The notes under the pieces were generated by a model, which was not told the origin of the DNA, made no database searches, and saw nothing but the letters and a program-made list of their open reading frames with translations. Source: Mycobacterium colombiense (GTDB lineage: Bacteria > Actinomycetota > Actinomycetes > Mycobacteriales > Mycobacteriaceae). Taken from it: 64,000 nt of DNA. How positions within the stretch are numbered: position 1 is the stretch's first letter; the number at the start of each line of letters is the position of its first letter. Shown one piece after another: positions 37,105-47,182 of this stretch. Both the position numbers and the translations under genes were made by a program. The stretch spans positions 362,035-426,034 of the forward strand of contig NZ_LZSX01000073.1 in NCBI RefSeq assembly GCF_001665835.1, given 5' to 3'.

Positions 37105-37136
37105 CACGCCCCGAACAGGAGGGTTTTCGGGGCGTG
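37105..37136. terminator. Bidirectional hairpin between moaE2 and rpfA
   Basis: CACGCCCCGAA (37105–37115) pairs with TTCGGGGCGTG (37126–37136), an 11-bp stem with a 10-base loop, in the gap between the two convergent stops. No long T run follows, as is common for mycobacterial terminators. Confidence 0.75.
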
Positions 37137-37152
37137 CGGGGAGTGCGGCGGG

Positions 37153-38064
<912 letters not shown>

Positions 38065-38067
38065 TCA

Positions 38068-38258
38068 CGCGCCTGCGAGGTCAGCTGTCGGGTTCGGGTT
38101 GGAGAGGCCACCCGGCCGGCGTGGTCGTCATGCGAGACGACGCCGGCTTCACCCCTAGGGGCCGCGAGCGGCCCCAATCGATCACGGTGGACCGGTGGGT
38201 CCCCCGTCTCCATCCATGTAGTTCGGTGGCCCCCGCCTATTGGATGGAGCTCGGCGCG
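38068..38258 (-). promoter_or_regulatory. c-di-AMP riboswitch (ydaO-type) in rpfA leader
   Basis: On the minus strand the leader shows ydaO hallmarks: GGGGGACCCACCG, a GGGGTGAAGCC block, and AACCCGACAGCTGACCTCG followed by AGGCGCG. The 5' CGCGCC (38253–38258) can pair with 3' GGCGCG (38068–38073) as the closing P1 helix. A second GGCGCG lies near the start codon (38042–38047). ydaO riboswitches bind c-di-AMP, and rpfA genes of actinobacteria are known targets. It would control RpfA output. Confidence 0.85.
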
Positions 38259-38454
38259 ATAGGGAGGGGAGGTCCGCCAATCGGGATGGCTGGCGAGCCT
38301 TCGGAGACGGTAACGGTTTCTGTTGGTCCCGTCACGTCTTGCGAAACCCGGCGTTTCCCTCTCGGCCATCCGCGAAAACCGCAGGAACACTTAGTGTTTG
38401 CGCAGGTCAATATGGGCGATATCGGAGCGTGACCGCGCCGTTATGAATCCGTTA
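38259..38454 (-). promoter_or_regulatory. rpfA promoter region
   Basis: These about 200 bases between the CRP site and the riboswitch hold no gene. The rpfA promoter should lie here, since the leader RNA must begin upstream of the riboswitch 5' strand. I cannot place a -10 or -35 box with confidence. Confidence 0.5.
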
Positions 38455-38470
38455 CGTGAGATAACTCACA
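38455..38470. promoter_or_regulatory. CRP-family binding site upstream of rpfA
   Basis: CGTGAGATAACTCACA matches the mycobacterial CRP (Rv3676) consensus TGTGA-N6-TCACA in nine of ten positions. It lies upstream of the riboswitch leader, right after moaD2. CRP control of rpfA is published for M. tuberculosis, which supports this reading. Confidence 0.8.
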
Positions 38471-38473
38471 GTT

Positions 38474-38764
38474 TCAGCCGCCAGAAAAGGGCGGCAGAAC
38501 ATCAATCGTGTCACCGGTTTGCAACGCCGCGGTCTCGTCACGGACGGCGATCCCGTCGCGCAGGTACGAGCACCGGGTCAACACGGTGGCCAGGCGAGAC
38601 CCTCGAACGGCGAGCCGCTCGACCAGCTCGCCGACCGTGGTGCCGGGGCGCAGCACCACCGTCTCCGACTCGACACCCGCCGCCGCGCGGGCGGCCGCGA
38701 AGTAGCGCACCGTCACCTGGACACCGTTGGCTTGGACAGGGGTCTGTCCCGTGGGACTAGCCAC
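38474..38764 (-). CDS. moaD2: Molybdopterin synthase small subunit MoaD
   Basis: The 96-residue ubiquitin-like sulfur carrier ends in the required Gly-Gly (PPFSGG), whose C-terminus is thiocarboxylated and gives sulfur to the pterin with MoaE. The core VQVTVRYFAAARAAAGVESETVVL and TVGELVERL matches MoaD. It overlaps the end of moaA2 by eight bases. Confidence 0.93.
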   Translation of the reverse strand: MASPTGQTPVQANGVQVTVRYFAAARAAAGVESETVVLRPGTTVGELVERLAVRGSRLATVLTRCSYLRDGIAVRDETAALQTGDTIDVLPPFSGG

Positions 38765-39839
38765 CGATCGCGCTCATCGGGCGATCGGGCTGGATGAAGT
38801 TCGGGTCGTTGATGCCGTGACCGGCGGGCTTGCCCCACATGGCAGTTCGCCACGCCGCCTCGATCGCGTCGTCGGGCGCGCCGCTGCGCAGCAGGCCGCG
38901 CAGGTCGGTCTCCTGTTCGGCGAATAGGCAGCTGCGGATCTGGCCGTCGGCCGTCAGCCGGGTGCGGTCACACGTCGAGCAGAAGGCGTGCGAGACCGAC
39001 GCGATGACGCCGAACTTTCCGCTCGGTGTGCCTGGGCCGGTGTCGACCAGCCAGAGCTCAGCCGGCGCCGATCCACGCGGCGCCGGGTCCGGCCGCAGCC
39101 GAAAGTGTGGGCGTAGCGCGGCCAGCACGTCGTCGGCGCTCAACGCGGCGTCGCGGCGCCATTGGTGCCCGGCATCCAGCGGCATCTGCTCGATGACGCG
39201 CAATTGATAGCCGAGGTTGAGGCAGAACCGCAGCAGCTCCACCACGTCCTCGCATCCGGTGGCGGGGTCGAGCACCGCGTTCACCTTCACCGGCGTCAGG
39301 CCGGCTTCCTTGGCGGCGGCCAAGCCCGCCAGCACATCGTCGAGCCGGTCGCGACGGGTGATGGTCGCGAAATGCTGCCGGTCCACGCTGTCCAGCGAGA
39401 TGTTGACCCGGTCCAGGCCCGCCCGGACCAGCCCGGCGGCCCGCCGAGCCAGCCCGATGCCGTTGGTGGTCAGCGAGATCTCGGGTCGCGGCTGCAGACC
39501 GGCGGCCGAGGCGACCACCTCTTCGAGGTGGCGCGCCAGCAAGGGCTCGCCGCCGGTGAACCGCACGCTGGTCACCCCGAGCCGGGTGACCGCGATGCGC
39601 ATCAGCCTGGCCAGCTCGTCGGCGCTGAGTAGTTGCTCTCCCGGCAGCCAGTTCAGGCCCTCCGCCGGCATGCAATAACTGCATCGCAGGTTGCAGCGGT
39701 CGGTCAGCGACACCCGCAGATCGGTGGCGACTCGCCCATGGGTATCCACCAGCGGGCCGGTGGTCGGTGCGTCCGCGGGTACGGCCGGGCCGCCGTCGCG
39801 GCTCGGGACCGTCGGGACGCCCAGTGTCGTCAGGGTCAT
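38757..39839 (-). CDS. moaA2: GTP 3',8-cyclase MoaA
   Basis: The 360-residue radical SAM enzyme has the 4Fe-4S motif CNLRCSYC (Cys49, 53, 56), the SAM-binding FTGGEPLLARHL, and the C-terminal second cluster CSTCDRTRLTADGQIRSC with an end of AIGG. It converts GTP to 3',8-cH2GTP, the first step of molybdenum cofactor synthesis. The ATG overlaps the stop of the upstream Rv0870c-like gene (ATGA). Confidence 0.96.
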   Translation of the reverse strand: MTLTTLGVPTVPSRDGGPAVPADAPTTGPLVDTHGRVATDLRVSLTDRCNLRCSYCMPAEGLNWLPGEQLLSADELARLMRIAVTRLGVTSVRFTGGEPLLARHLEEVVASAAGLQPRPEISLTTNGIGLARRAAGLVRAGLDRVNISLDSVDRQHFATITRRDRLDDVLAGLAAAKEAGLTPVKVNAVLDPATGCEDVVELLRFCLNLGYQLRVIEQMPLDAGHQWRRDAALSADDVLAALRPHFRLRPDPAPRGSAPAELWLVDTGPGTPSGKFGVIASVSHAFCSTCDRTRLTADGQIRSCLFAEQETDLRGLLRSGAPDDAIEAAWRTAMWGKPAGHGINDPNFIQPDRPMSAIGG

Positions 39840-40243
39840 GCGGCCACCGCCGGCACGTCGTGAGTCGGCGAGCTGACGGGAACGATCTCCTTGCCCAGCG
39901 GCATCAACGACACCGGAATCAGTTTGAGGTTGGCCAGCGCCAGCGGAATGCCGACGATCGTGAGCGCCATCGCCGCCGCGCTGACAAGATGACCGATCGC
40001 CAGCCACACACCGAACAGCACTACCCAGATAACGTTTCCGATCAGGGCGCCCGACCCCGCGGTCGGCTTGTCCACGATGGTGCGGCCGAACGGCCACAGC
40101 GCATAGGAGGCGATGCGCAGCGAGGCGAATCCGAACGGAATGGTGATGATCAGCAAGAAGCTGATGAGCGCCGCAGCCAAGTATCCGACGGCCATCCAGA
40201 GGCCGCCGAAGACTAACCAGATGACGTTCAGGATCAGGCGCAT
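39836..40243 (-). CDS. YccF-type membrane protein, Rv0870c homologue
   Basis: The 135-residue protein has about four hydrophobic segments with the YccF-family repeats GGLWMAVGYLAAALISFLLI / GVWLAIGHLVSAAAMALTI and IPFG-type turns (TIPFGFASLRIASYALWPFG, VGIPLALANLKLIPVSLMPLG). Its stop overlaps moaA2 start. It is in the same order in M. tuberculosis as I recall. Function is unknown. Confidence 0.88.
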   Translation of the reverse strand: MRLILNVIWLVFGGLWMAVGYLAAALISFLLIITIPFGFASLRIASYALWPFGRTIVDKPTAGSGALIGNVIWVVLFGVWLAIGHLVSAAAMALTIVGIPLALANLKLIPVSLMPLGKEIVPVSSPTHDVPAVAA

Positions 40244-40408
40244 ATCTCCTCCGCGGGTACCACCAAGCGTACCGAGTACCCGATAACGGGGGTGCTGGTT
40301 ACCCGGGCATCCGAGTAGGATCAGACTCCTAATACGGCGTCCTGCGCAGGCGGGACGCTTATTGTGTTGCCTATTTCTACTGATTCGTTAGACAAGCAGG
40401 TGAGACCA

Positions 40409-40816
40409 GTGCCGACGGGCAAGGTTAAGTGGTACGACGCTGACAAGGGCTTCGGCTTCCTGTCGCAAGAGGACGGCGAAGACGTGTACGTCCGGTCGTC
40501 GGCGTTGCCCGCCGGGGTCGAGGGCCTCAAGGCGGGCCAGCGTGTGGAGTTCGGCATCGCCTCCGGGCGGCGCGGGCCGCAAGCGTTGAGCCTCAAGCTG
40601 ATTGAGCCGCCGCCCAGCCTGACCAAGGCGCGTCGCGAGGCGCCCGCCGAGCACAAGCACAACCCCGACGAGCTGCACGGCATGGTCGAGGACATGATCA
40701 CCCTGCTGGAAAGCACCGTGCAGCCCGAGTTGCGCAAAGGCCGCTACCCGGACCGCAAGACCGCCCGCCGGGTTTCCGAGGTGGTCAAGGCCGTGGCCCG
40801 GGAGCTCGACGCCTGA
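40409..40816 (+). CDS. cspB: Cold-shock-domain protein CspB
   Basis: The 135-residue protein begins with a cold-shock domain ([32 protein letters not shown], residues 1–67), which binds RNA and single-stranded DNA. It is followed by a helical C-terminal extension of about 65 residues typical of mycobacterial CspB. The GTG at 40409 (VPTGKVKWY) gives the expected length; a longer start exists. It is divergent from the Rv0870c-like gene. Confidence 0.94.
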   Translation: MPTGKVKWYDADKGFGFLSQEDGEDVYVRSSALPAGVEGLKAGQRVEFGIASGRRGPQALSLKLIEPPPSLTKARREAPAEHKHNPDELHGMVEDMITLLESTVQPELRKGRYPDRKTARRVSEVVKAVARELDA

Positions 40817-40947
40817 CCCTGACGCCGCCCTCCCGCGCTGATGCGTGGCCTGCGAGGACGGACCTCGACACGTGTGCAGCTGCCGGCTTGGCGAGCGCCG
40901 CGCGGGGGTACTCGACCTGACGTCAGTCGTTGAGCGAGGAGGCTGCG

Positions 40948-42900
40948 ATGGCTCAGCAAGCGCAAGTCACCGAGGAGCAGGCACGGGCTCTTGCCGAAGA
41001 GTCACGCGAAACCGGCTGGGATAAGCCTTCTTTCGCCCAGGAGCTGTTTCTGGGTCGATTTCCCCTGGAGCTGATACACCCATTTCCCAAACCCTCTGAC
41101 AGTGCCGAGGCGCGCACCCGGGCATTCTTGGATGAGTTACGACAATTTCTCCAGACCGTCGAAGGCAGCGTCATCGAGCGCGATGCGCAAATTCCCGACG
41201 AGTTTGTGAAGGGTCTGGCTGACCTCGGGTGCTTCGGCATGAAGATACCGTCGGAGTACGGCGGCCTGAACATGTCGCAAGTCGCCTACAACCGTGCCCT
41301 GATGATGGTGACGAGCGTTCACCCCAGCCTCGGCGCATTGCTGTCCGCCCATCAGTCCATCGGGGTGCCCGAGCCGCTCAAACTTGCGGGCACCGAAGAA
41401 CAGAAGCGGAAGTTCCTGCCGCGGTGCGCGGCCGGCGCCATTTCGGCGTTTCTGCTCACTGAACCCGACGTTGGGTCCGACCCGGCGCGGTTGGCCTCCA
41501 CGGCAACTCCGACCGACGACGGCGAGGCGTACGAACTCGATGGCGTGAAATTGTGGACCACCAACGGCGTGGTCGCCGAGCTGCTGGTGGTCATGGCCCG
41601 GGTTCCCAAGAGCGACGGGCATCGCGGCGGCATCAGCGCTTTCGTTGTCGAGGCCGATTCGCCCGGCATCACCGTGGAGCGGCGCAACAAGTTCATGGGG
41701 TTGCGCGGCATCGAGAATGGTGTGACGCGGCTGCACCGCGTGCGCGTTCCGAGCAATAACCTGATCGGCCGAGAAGGCGACGGTCTGAAGATCGCGTTGA
41801 CCACGCTCAACGCGGGGCGGCTGTCGATTCCGGCGAGCGCGACGGGATCGTCGAAGTGGGCGCTCAAGATCGCGCGCGAGTGGTCCGGTGAGCGGGTGCA
41901 GTGGGGTAAGCCGCTTGCCCAACACGAGGCGGTGGCGCGCAAGCTCTCGTTCATCACCGCAACCAATTACGCCCTTGACGCAGTACTCGAACTGTCCGCG
42001 CAGATGGCCGACGAGGGACGCAACGACATCCGAATCGAGGCGGCGTTGGCGAAGTTGTGGTCCAGCGAGATGGCATGCCTGATCGCCGATGAGGTCATGC
42101 AGATCCGCGGTGGCCGAGGTTATGAGACCGCAGAGTCGCTGGCCGCCCGCGGCGAAAGAGCGGCACCGGTCGAGCAGACGCTGCGTGACCTACGGATCAA
42201 CCGCATCTTCGAAGGCTCCAGCGAGATCATGAGGCTGCTCATAGCCCGCGAGGCGGTCGACGCTCACCTTGCTGCTGCCGGCGACCTCGCCAAGGCTGAC
42301 GCCGGTCTGCGGCAGAAGGCCGCCGCAGCGGTCAGTGCGAGCGGATTCTACGCAAAGTGGTTGCCGCAGTTGGTTTTCGGTGAAGGTCAGCGACCGCGGG
42401 CCTATCGAGAGTTCGGTGCACTGGCGTCACACCTGCGGTTCATCGAACGCTCCAGCCGCAAGCTGGCCCGCAACACCTTCTATGGGATGGCGCGCTGGCA
42501 GGCCAAGCTGGAGCAGCGCCAGGGATTCCTCGGGCGCATCGTCGATATTGGCGCAGAACTGTTCGCGATGTCCGCGGCGTGCGTGCGGGCAGAGGCTCAG
42601 CGCACCGCGGATCCGGTGGTTGGCCGGCAGGCCTACGAGCTGGCTGGCGTGTTCTGCGAGCAGGCGACCCTGCGAGTCGAGACGTTGTTCCGCGGGTTGT
42701 GGGACAACACCGACGTCAGCGACGTTCAACTCACCCGCAATCTCCTGGAGGACCGTTATATCTGGCTCGAGGACGGGATCCTCGATCAGTCCGAGGGCAC
42801 CGGACCGTGGATCGCGCACTGGGAAGAGGGCCCTTCCACCGAGAACAACCTGGCCCGGCGGTTCTTGTCCGGCGATCGTTCGGTAACCAGCCCGAGCTGA
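40948..42900 (+). CDS. fadE10: Acyl-CoA dehydrogenase FadE10
   Basis: The 650-residue long acyl-CoA dehydrogenase has the FAD/substrate motif AFLLTEPDVGSDPARLA, LDGVKLWTTNG, and RIFEGSSEIMRL near residue 430. A long C-terminal extension beyond the usual 400 residues follows, as in other large FadE proteins. It oxidises acyl-CoA to enoyl-CoA. The ATG follows GAGGAGG. In M. tuberculosis PE_PGRS15 lies between cspB and fadE10; here nothing does. Confidence 0.96.
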   Translation: MAQQAQVTEEQARALAEESRETGWDKPSFAQELFLGRFPLELIHPFPKPSDSAEARTRAFLDELRQFLQTVEGSVIERDAQIPDEFVKGLADLGCFGMKIPSEYGGLNMSQVAYNRALMMVTSVHPSLGALLSAHQSIGVPEPLKLAGTEEQKRKFLPRCAAGAISAFLLTEPDVGSDPARLASTATPTDDGEAYELDGVKLWTTNGVVAELLVVMARVPKSDGHRGGISAFVVEADSPGITVERRNKFMGLRGIENGVTRLHRVRVPSNNLIGREGDGLKIALTTLNAGRLSIPASATGSSKWALKIAREWSGERVQWGKPLAQHEAVARKLSFITATNYALDAVLELSAQMADEGRNDIRIEAALAKLWSSEMACLIADEVMQIRGGRGYETAESLAARGERAAPVEQTLRDLRINRIFEGSSEIMRLLIAREAVDAHLAAAGDLAKADAGLRQKAAAAVSASGFYAKWLPQLVFGEGQRPRAYREFGALASHLRFIERSSRKLARNTFYGMARWQAKLEQRQGFLGRIVDIGAELFAMSAACVRAEAQRTADPVVGRQAYELAGVFCEQATLRVETLFRGLWDNTDVSDVQLTRNLLEDRYIWLEDGILDQSEGTGPWIAHWEEGPSTENNLARRFLSGDRSVTSPS

Positions 42901-42906
42901 GAGACG

Positions 42907-43920
42907 ATGGGAGACATGGCTTCCTATATTGCGCAGGCAGGCGAATTCACCCGCGACACCAACTACATCGCCACCCGCATCACTGCCGATGGGCGCGACG
43001 GCTATCCGGTCGAGCCCGGGCGGTATCGGCTGATCGTCGCCCGCGCGTGTCCGTGGGCAAACCGCGCGATCATCGTGCGCCGCTTGCTGGGCCTGGAAAG
43101 CGTTCTCTCCATTGGCTTTTGTGGCCCCACGCACGACGAGCGCAGTTGGACGTTCGATCTGGATCCGGGCGGTGTCGATCCGGTGCTGAAGATCCCGCGA
43201 CTGCAAGACGCGTACTTCAAGCGATTCCCCGACTATCCCAAGGGCATCACGGTGCCCGCGATCGTCGACGTCGGAACCGGTGCGGTGGTCACCAACGACT
43301 TCGCGCAGATGACCCTGGATCTGTCAACGGAATGGTCGGCCTACCACCGCGACGGAGCGCCCGAGCTGTATCCCGAGCAGCTGCGCGCGGAGATCGACGA
43401 GGTGAGCAAGCGGGTCTACACCGAGATCAACAACGGCGTGTACCGGTGCGGGTTCGCCGGCTCGCAGCAGGCCTACGAGGCGGCCTATGACCGGTTGTTC
43501 ACCGCCCTGGATTGGGTGAGCGAGCGGCTGACCAATCAGCGATTCCTGGTGGGCGACACCATCACCGAGGCAGACGTGCGGCTGTTCACCACCCTGGCCC
43601 GCTTCGACCCCGTGTATCACGGGCATTTCAAATGCAATCGCAGCAAACTGAGCGAGATGCCGGTGCTGTGGGCCTACGCGCGCGACCTGTTCCAGACCCC
43701 GGGTTTCGGTGACACCGTCGACTTCGTCCAGATCAAGCAGCACTACTACATCGTGCACGCCGACATCAATCCCACCCGGATCGTGCCCAAGGGTCCGGAC
43801 CTGACCGGCTGGCTAGCCCCGCACGGGCGAGAGAGCTTGGGCGGCAAGCCCTTCGGGACGGGCACACCTCCCGGGCCGCCGGTAGAAGGTGAACGCGTGC
43901 CCGCCGGCCACGGGGCCTGA
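42907..43920 (+). CDS. Glutathionyl-hydroquinone reductase-like (Xi-class GST) protein
   Basis: The 337-residue protein matches the GHR/ECM4 family: the catalytic Cys in ARACPWANRAII (Cys48), the WSAY region near 140 with DRLFTALDWVSERL, and a C-terminal GST domain with the conserved TEADVRLFTTLARFDPVYHGHFKCN. These enzymes reduce glutathionyl-hydroquinones, but mycobacteria make mycothiol instead of glutathione, so the thiol used here is an open question. It is not in this position in M. tuberculosis; it follows fadE10 by six bases. Confidence 0.92.
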   Translation: MGDMASYIAQAGEFTRDTNYIATRITADGRDGYPVEPGRYRLIVARACPWANRAIIVRRLLGLESVLSIGFCGPTHDERSWTFDLDPGGVDPVLKIPRLQDAYFKRFPDYPKGITVPAIVDVGTGAVVTNDFAQMTLDLSTEWSAYHRDGAPELYPEQLRAEIDEVSKRVYTEINNGVYRCGFAGSQQAYEAAYDRLFTALDWVSERLTNQRFLVGDTITEADVRLFTTLARFDPVYHGHFKCNRSKLSEMPVLWAYARDLFQTPGFGDTVDFVQIKQHYYIVHADINPTRIVPKGPDLTGWLAPHGRESLGGKPFGTGTPPGPPVEGERVPAGHGA

Positions 43921-43936
43921 GCGACGCGGTCGATCC

Positions 43937-44437
43937 TCAGAAGGTCAGCCGCACCGACCATTCCGCGTGCGGAACGTCGCGCAGCTCGCCCGCGGGATCC
44001 ACCGCAAGCGTCAGCAACTGCACGACAATCCCGGCCAGACGCCCGCGATGCGGGTCGACCGAGGGGATGGTCACGGCGAACCGGGTGCCCGGCCGGAAGA
44101 TAGTGCTGGTGGTGTTGGTGGGGTCGTCGTAAACCTGCAGCAGCCGCCAGGGTGCCCGGTAGATGGCATCGGGCACCGAGAGCTGAATCGGGTAGCGCTC
44201 GCTGACCCGCAGCTCGCCCTGGTTCTGCGGCGACTCGCAGTCTTCGAGGTTGAGCACGTTGCAGTACAGGTACGGCCCCACCCGGGTCAGGTGGCCGTGC
44301 GAATACGCGCTGATCTCGGGGTGCCGCGGTTCGGAGCGGCCCACCAACAGCCAGGTTGCGACGCCGGCGCCGACGCAGAGCACAGCCACCAGGCAGGCGA
44401 GCAGCACGGCCACACCCCGCTTGCTTCCGGATTTCAC
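43937..44437 (-). CDS. Membrane-anchored exported protein (DUF2771-like), Rv0875c homologue
   Basis: The 166-residue protein has one N-terminal membrane segment (about residues 8–33, VAVLLACLVAVLCVGAGVATWLLV) and an extracytoplasmic domain with two cysteines (YLYCNVLNLEDCES). Its start overlaps the stop of the transporter-like gene upstream. The function is unknown. It converges on the GHR-like gene. Confidence 0.88.
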   Translation of the reverse strand: MKSGSKRGVAVLLACLVAVLCVGAGVATWLLVGRSEPRHPEISAYSHGHLTRVGPYLYCNVLNLEDCESPQNQGELRVSERYPIQLSVPDAIYRAPWRLLQVYDDPTNTTSTIFRPGTRFAVTIPSVDPHRGRLAGIVVQLLTLAVDPAGELRDVPHAEWSVRLTF

Positions 44438-46116
44438 TCGGCAACCACCGCCGGAGCGCCGACACCGCGGCGCTTGCCCTCCTGCTCGACCATGATCGGC
44501 CTATTCCCTCCCAGGCCGGGAATCAGCGAGTTGCCGCGGAAGCTGACCAGGGTCTGCGCCAGGCCCAGGATGAGCAGCGCAGTCACCGCGGTAAAACCGA
44601 CCCACAACTCGGTGTACACCAACACCCCCAGCGCGCCGCCGAGGACCCAGGCCAACTGCAGCGTCGACTCGGAGCGCCCGAAGCCCGATGCGCGGGATTC
44701 CTCCGGCAGGTCGTTCTGCAGCGACGCGTCCAGGGACGCCTTCGCGATGGCGCTGGATCCCGACGTGACCAGGGTGGCGATCACTGCCAGCATCAGGTTG
44801 CCGGCCACCGAGGCGGCCAGCGCGACCGCGCTCACCGCCACCGTGCAGCGCACCACCAGCGCGGCGGGCCGGCCCAGCTTCAGGCGCGCACTGGTGAAGT
44901 TGCCCACGAAATTGCCGATCCCGGCCGCGGCGCCGATCATCCCGAGCATGGCGATCTGGGCCCAGCCGTTGGCCTGGTGGGCCTTGGCCACGAACGCGGG
45001 ATACAGGAACAGGAAGCCCACCATGACCTTGATGGTGCAGTTACCCCACAGCGAGGTGATGATGTTGCGGCCCAACGGCTGTCGCAGCGCCCCGCTGACT
45101 TCCTTGTGCCAGCTGCGCCGCAGCGGTTCACTGTCCTGGCGATAGCTCAGGGTGGCGGGAACCTCACCGGCGGTCACCTCGACCCAGCGCGGTATCCGCA
45201 TCGACAGCATGGCGCCGGCGATCGTCATCGCGATCACCACGAACAACGCCCCGGGCAGCTTGAACAGGTGGGCGCAGACGAATTCGACGCCACCCGCGAT
45301 CGCGCCGCCGACGATGGTGCCGCCCAGCAGACCGAACATCGTCAGCCTGGCGTTGACCCGCACCAGGTCGATGCTCGGCGGCATCACCCGTGGTGTCACC
45401 GCGCTGCGCAGCACGCTGAACGACTTCGAGAACACCATCATCGCGAGCGCGCACGGATAGAGCACCCACGACGGGAAACTGCCGCTGGCGCCGTCGTAAT
45501 TCATCACCAGCAGCACGGCCAGCGCGGTGCGCAGGGCGAACGACGCGGCCAGGGCGACGCGGCGGCCGTGCTGCAGCCGGTCGAGCGCCGGGCCGATCAG
45601 CGGCGCGATCACCGCGAACGGCGCGATGGTGATCAACAGATACAGCGCGACCCGGCCCTTGCTCTCACCTGTGGCCGCCGCGAAGAACAAAGTGTTGGCC
45701 AGCGCGACGGCCATCGCGGCGTCCACGGCGAAGTTGGCCACCACGGGCCACGTCAGCGCTGTCAGGCCGGACTTGTCGGCGCCGTCGGCCGTCGCGGCGC
45801 GCTGCACCATCCAGTACATCCGTGAACCCATCTCGCGGCTGCGAAGCGCCGCGGCGCGGGTGACGGTGATCCGCTCGCCGGACGCCGGACCGCGAGGCGC
45901 CTCGGCGCTGTTGCGTTCGGGCTCCGGCCGGTGGCCCAGCGGGGGCAGGTAGCGATTGGCGCTCGGCACCGGCGTCGGGCGGCGGGTGCGCCGATCGGCG
46001 GCCCCGCCGGCGGGGTAATTGGCCGCGCCCGGATGCTGGGAGGAAGCGCCATTGCGGGGCCGGCTGGCCGGCTGAGAGGCCACCCGGCCCGGATTGTTTT
46101 GCCGCCGTCCAGACAC
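44434..46116 (-). CDS. MFS-type transmembrane protein, Rv0876c homologue
   Basis: The 560-residue protein has a proline-rich cytoplasmic N-terminus of about 110 residues followed by about 12 membrane segments with an MFS-like layout (a middle loop with charged residues around residue 340). It is a probable transporter; no substrate can be named. It starts at ATG 46116 and overlaps the Rv0875c-like gene by four bases. The order is as in M. tuberculosis. Confidence 0.9.
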   Translation of the reverse strand: MSGRRQNNPGRVASQPASRPRNGASSQHPGAANYPAGGAADRRTRRPTPVPSANRYLPPLGHRPEPERNSAEAPRGPASGERITVTRAAALRSREMGSRMYWMVQRAATADGADKSGLTALTWPVVANFAVDAAMAVALANTLFFAAATGESKGRVALYLLITIAPFAVIAPLIGPALDRLQHGRRVALAASFALRTALAVLLVMNYDGASGSFPSWVLYPCALAMMVFSKSFSVLRSAVTPRVMPPSIDLVRVNARLTMFGLLGGTIVGGAIAGGVEFVCAHLFKLPGALFVVIAMTIAGAMLSMRIPRWVEVTAGEVPATLSYRQDSEPLRRSWHKEVSGALRQPLGRNIITSLWGNCTIKVMVGFLFLYPAFVAKAHQANGWAQIAMLGMIGAAAGIGNFVGNFTSARLKLGRPAALVVRCTVAVSAVALAASVAGNLMLAVIATLVTSGSSAIAKASLDASLQNDLPEESRASGFGRSESTLQLAWVLGGALGVLVYTELWVGFTAVTALLILGLAQTLVSFRGNSLIPGLGGNRPIMVEQEGKRRGVGAPAVVAE

Positions 46117-46195
46117 GTCCCGATTCTCCCCTATGCCGCCTTGATGCGTCTGCAGGTAACGGGGCGTGGCTCGTCAACCTAGTATTGGAACCGCA

Positions 46196-47182
46196 ATGCA
46201 GAAAGAAGACAGCGCGACCCGACCCATCGAGGAGCCCACCGTGGAGTACGCCGTGGCGACCGTGGCCGACTGGCCCGAGGGGTTGGCGACCGTGCTCACG
46301 GGCGCGGCAGACCAGGCCAGGGCCGCGGTCGTGGAGTTCAGCGGGCCAGAGATGGTCGGCGACTATCTGGGCGTCGGCTACGAAGACCCGAACACCGCCA
46401 CCCACCGGTTCCTGGCGCATCTGCCCGGCTACCAGGGTTGGCAGTGGGCGGTCGTCGTGGCCGCGTATCCCGGCGCCGATCACGCCACCATCAGCGAAGT
46501 GGTGCTGGTGCCCGGGCCGACGGCGTTGCTGGCCCCGCACTGGGTGCCCTGGGAGCAGCGGGTGCGGCCCGGGGACCTGAGCCCCGGCGACCTGTTGGCG
46601 CCCGCCGCCGACGATCCCCGGCTGGTTCCCGGCTACACCGCGAGCGGTGACCCCCAGGTCGACGAGACCGCCGCGGAAATCGGGCTGGGCCGGCGTTGGG
46701 TGATGAGCGCCGAGGGCCGCGCGGAGGCGGCCGAGCGCTGGCGCACCGGCGATTACGGCCCCGAATCGCCGATGGCGCGATCGACCAAGCGGGTGTGCCG
46801 CGACTGCGGCTTCTTCCTGCCGCTGTCCGGATCCCTAGGTGCGCTGTTCGGCGTGTGCGGCAACGAACTGTCGGCCGACGGGCACATCGTCGACAAGCTG
46901 TACGGCTGCGGTGCTCACTCGGACACCCCGGCCCCGGCGGGCACCGGGTCGCCGGCCTACCAGCCCTACGACGACGGTCTGCTGGACGTCACCCAGGCAC
47001 CGGTCGAGCCGTCCGCGCCGCCCGCGGAGTCGCCGGAGGCGTCCGAAGCGCAGCCGCAGGGCGAGTCAGCGGAGCAGCAGCCCGAGGCCGCGGAGCAGCA
47101 GCCCGAGGAGACGCTGGACGCCGAGCCCGTGTCCGAGGCCCCGGAGTCCGGGCCGCAGGCGCAGACCGAAACGCCGGACTAG
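46196..47182 (+). CDS. DUF3027 family protein, Rv0877 homologue
   Basis: The 328-residue cytoplasmic protein has a conserved N-terminal domain (VEYAVATVADW through MSAEGRAEAAERWRTGDYGP) and a zinc-ribbon-like motif (CRDCGFFLPLSGSLG…FGVCGNE, then GCGAH). It ends in a long Pro/Glu/Ala/Gln-rich tail. The ATG at 46196 gives the usual N-terminus. Function is unknown; it is conserved in Actinobacteria. It overlaps the convergent SRPBCC gene by four bases. Confidence 0.88.
   Translation: MQKEDSATRPIEEPTVEYAVATVADWPEGLATVLTGAADQARAAVVEFSGPEMVGDYLGVGYEDPNTATHRFLAHLPGYQGWQWAVVVAAYPGADHATISEVVLVPGPTALLAPHWVPWEQRVRPGDLSPGDLLAPAADDPRLVPGYTASGDPQVDETAAEIGLGRRWVMSAEGRAEAAERWRTGDYGPESPMARSTKRVCRDCGFFLPLSGSLGALFGVCGNELSADGHIVDKLYGCGAHSDTPAPAGTGSPAYQPYDDGLLDVTQAPVEPSAPPAESPEASEAQPQGESAEQQPEAAEQQPEETLDAEPVSEAPESGPQAQTETPD

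Noticed and set aside
44356..45825. 489-codon plus-strand frame over the MFS gene
   Set aside because: Antisense to a clear membrane protein; the residue mix (R, H, Q, G) is that of a shadow frame.
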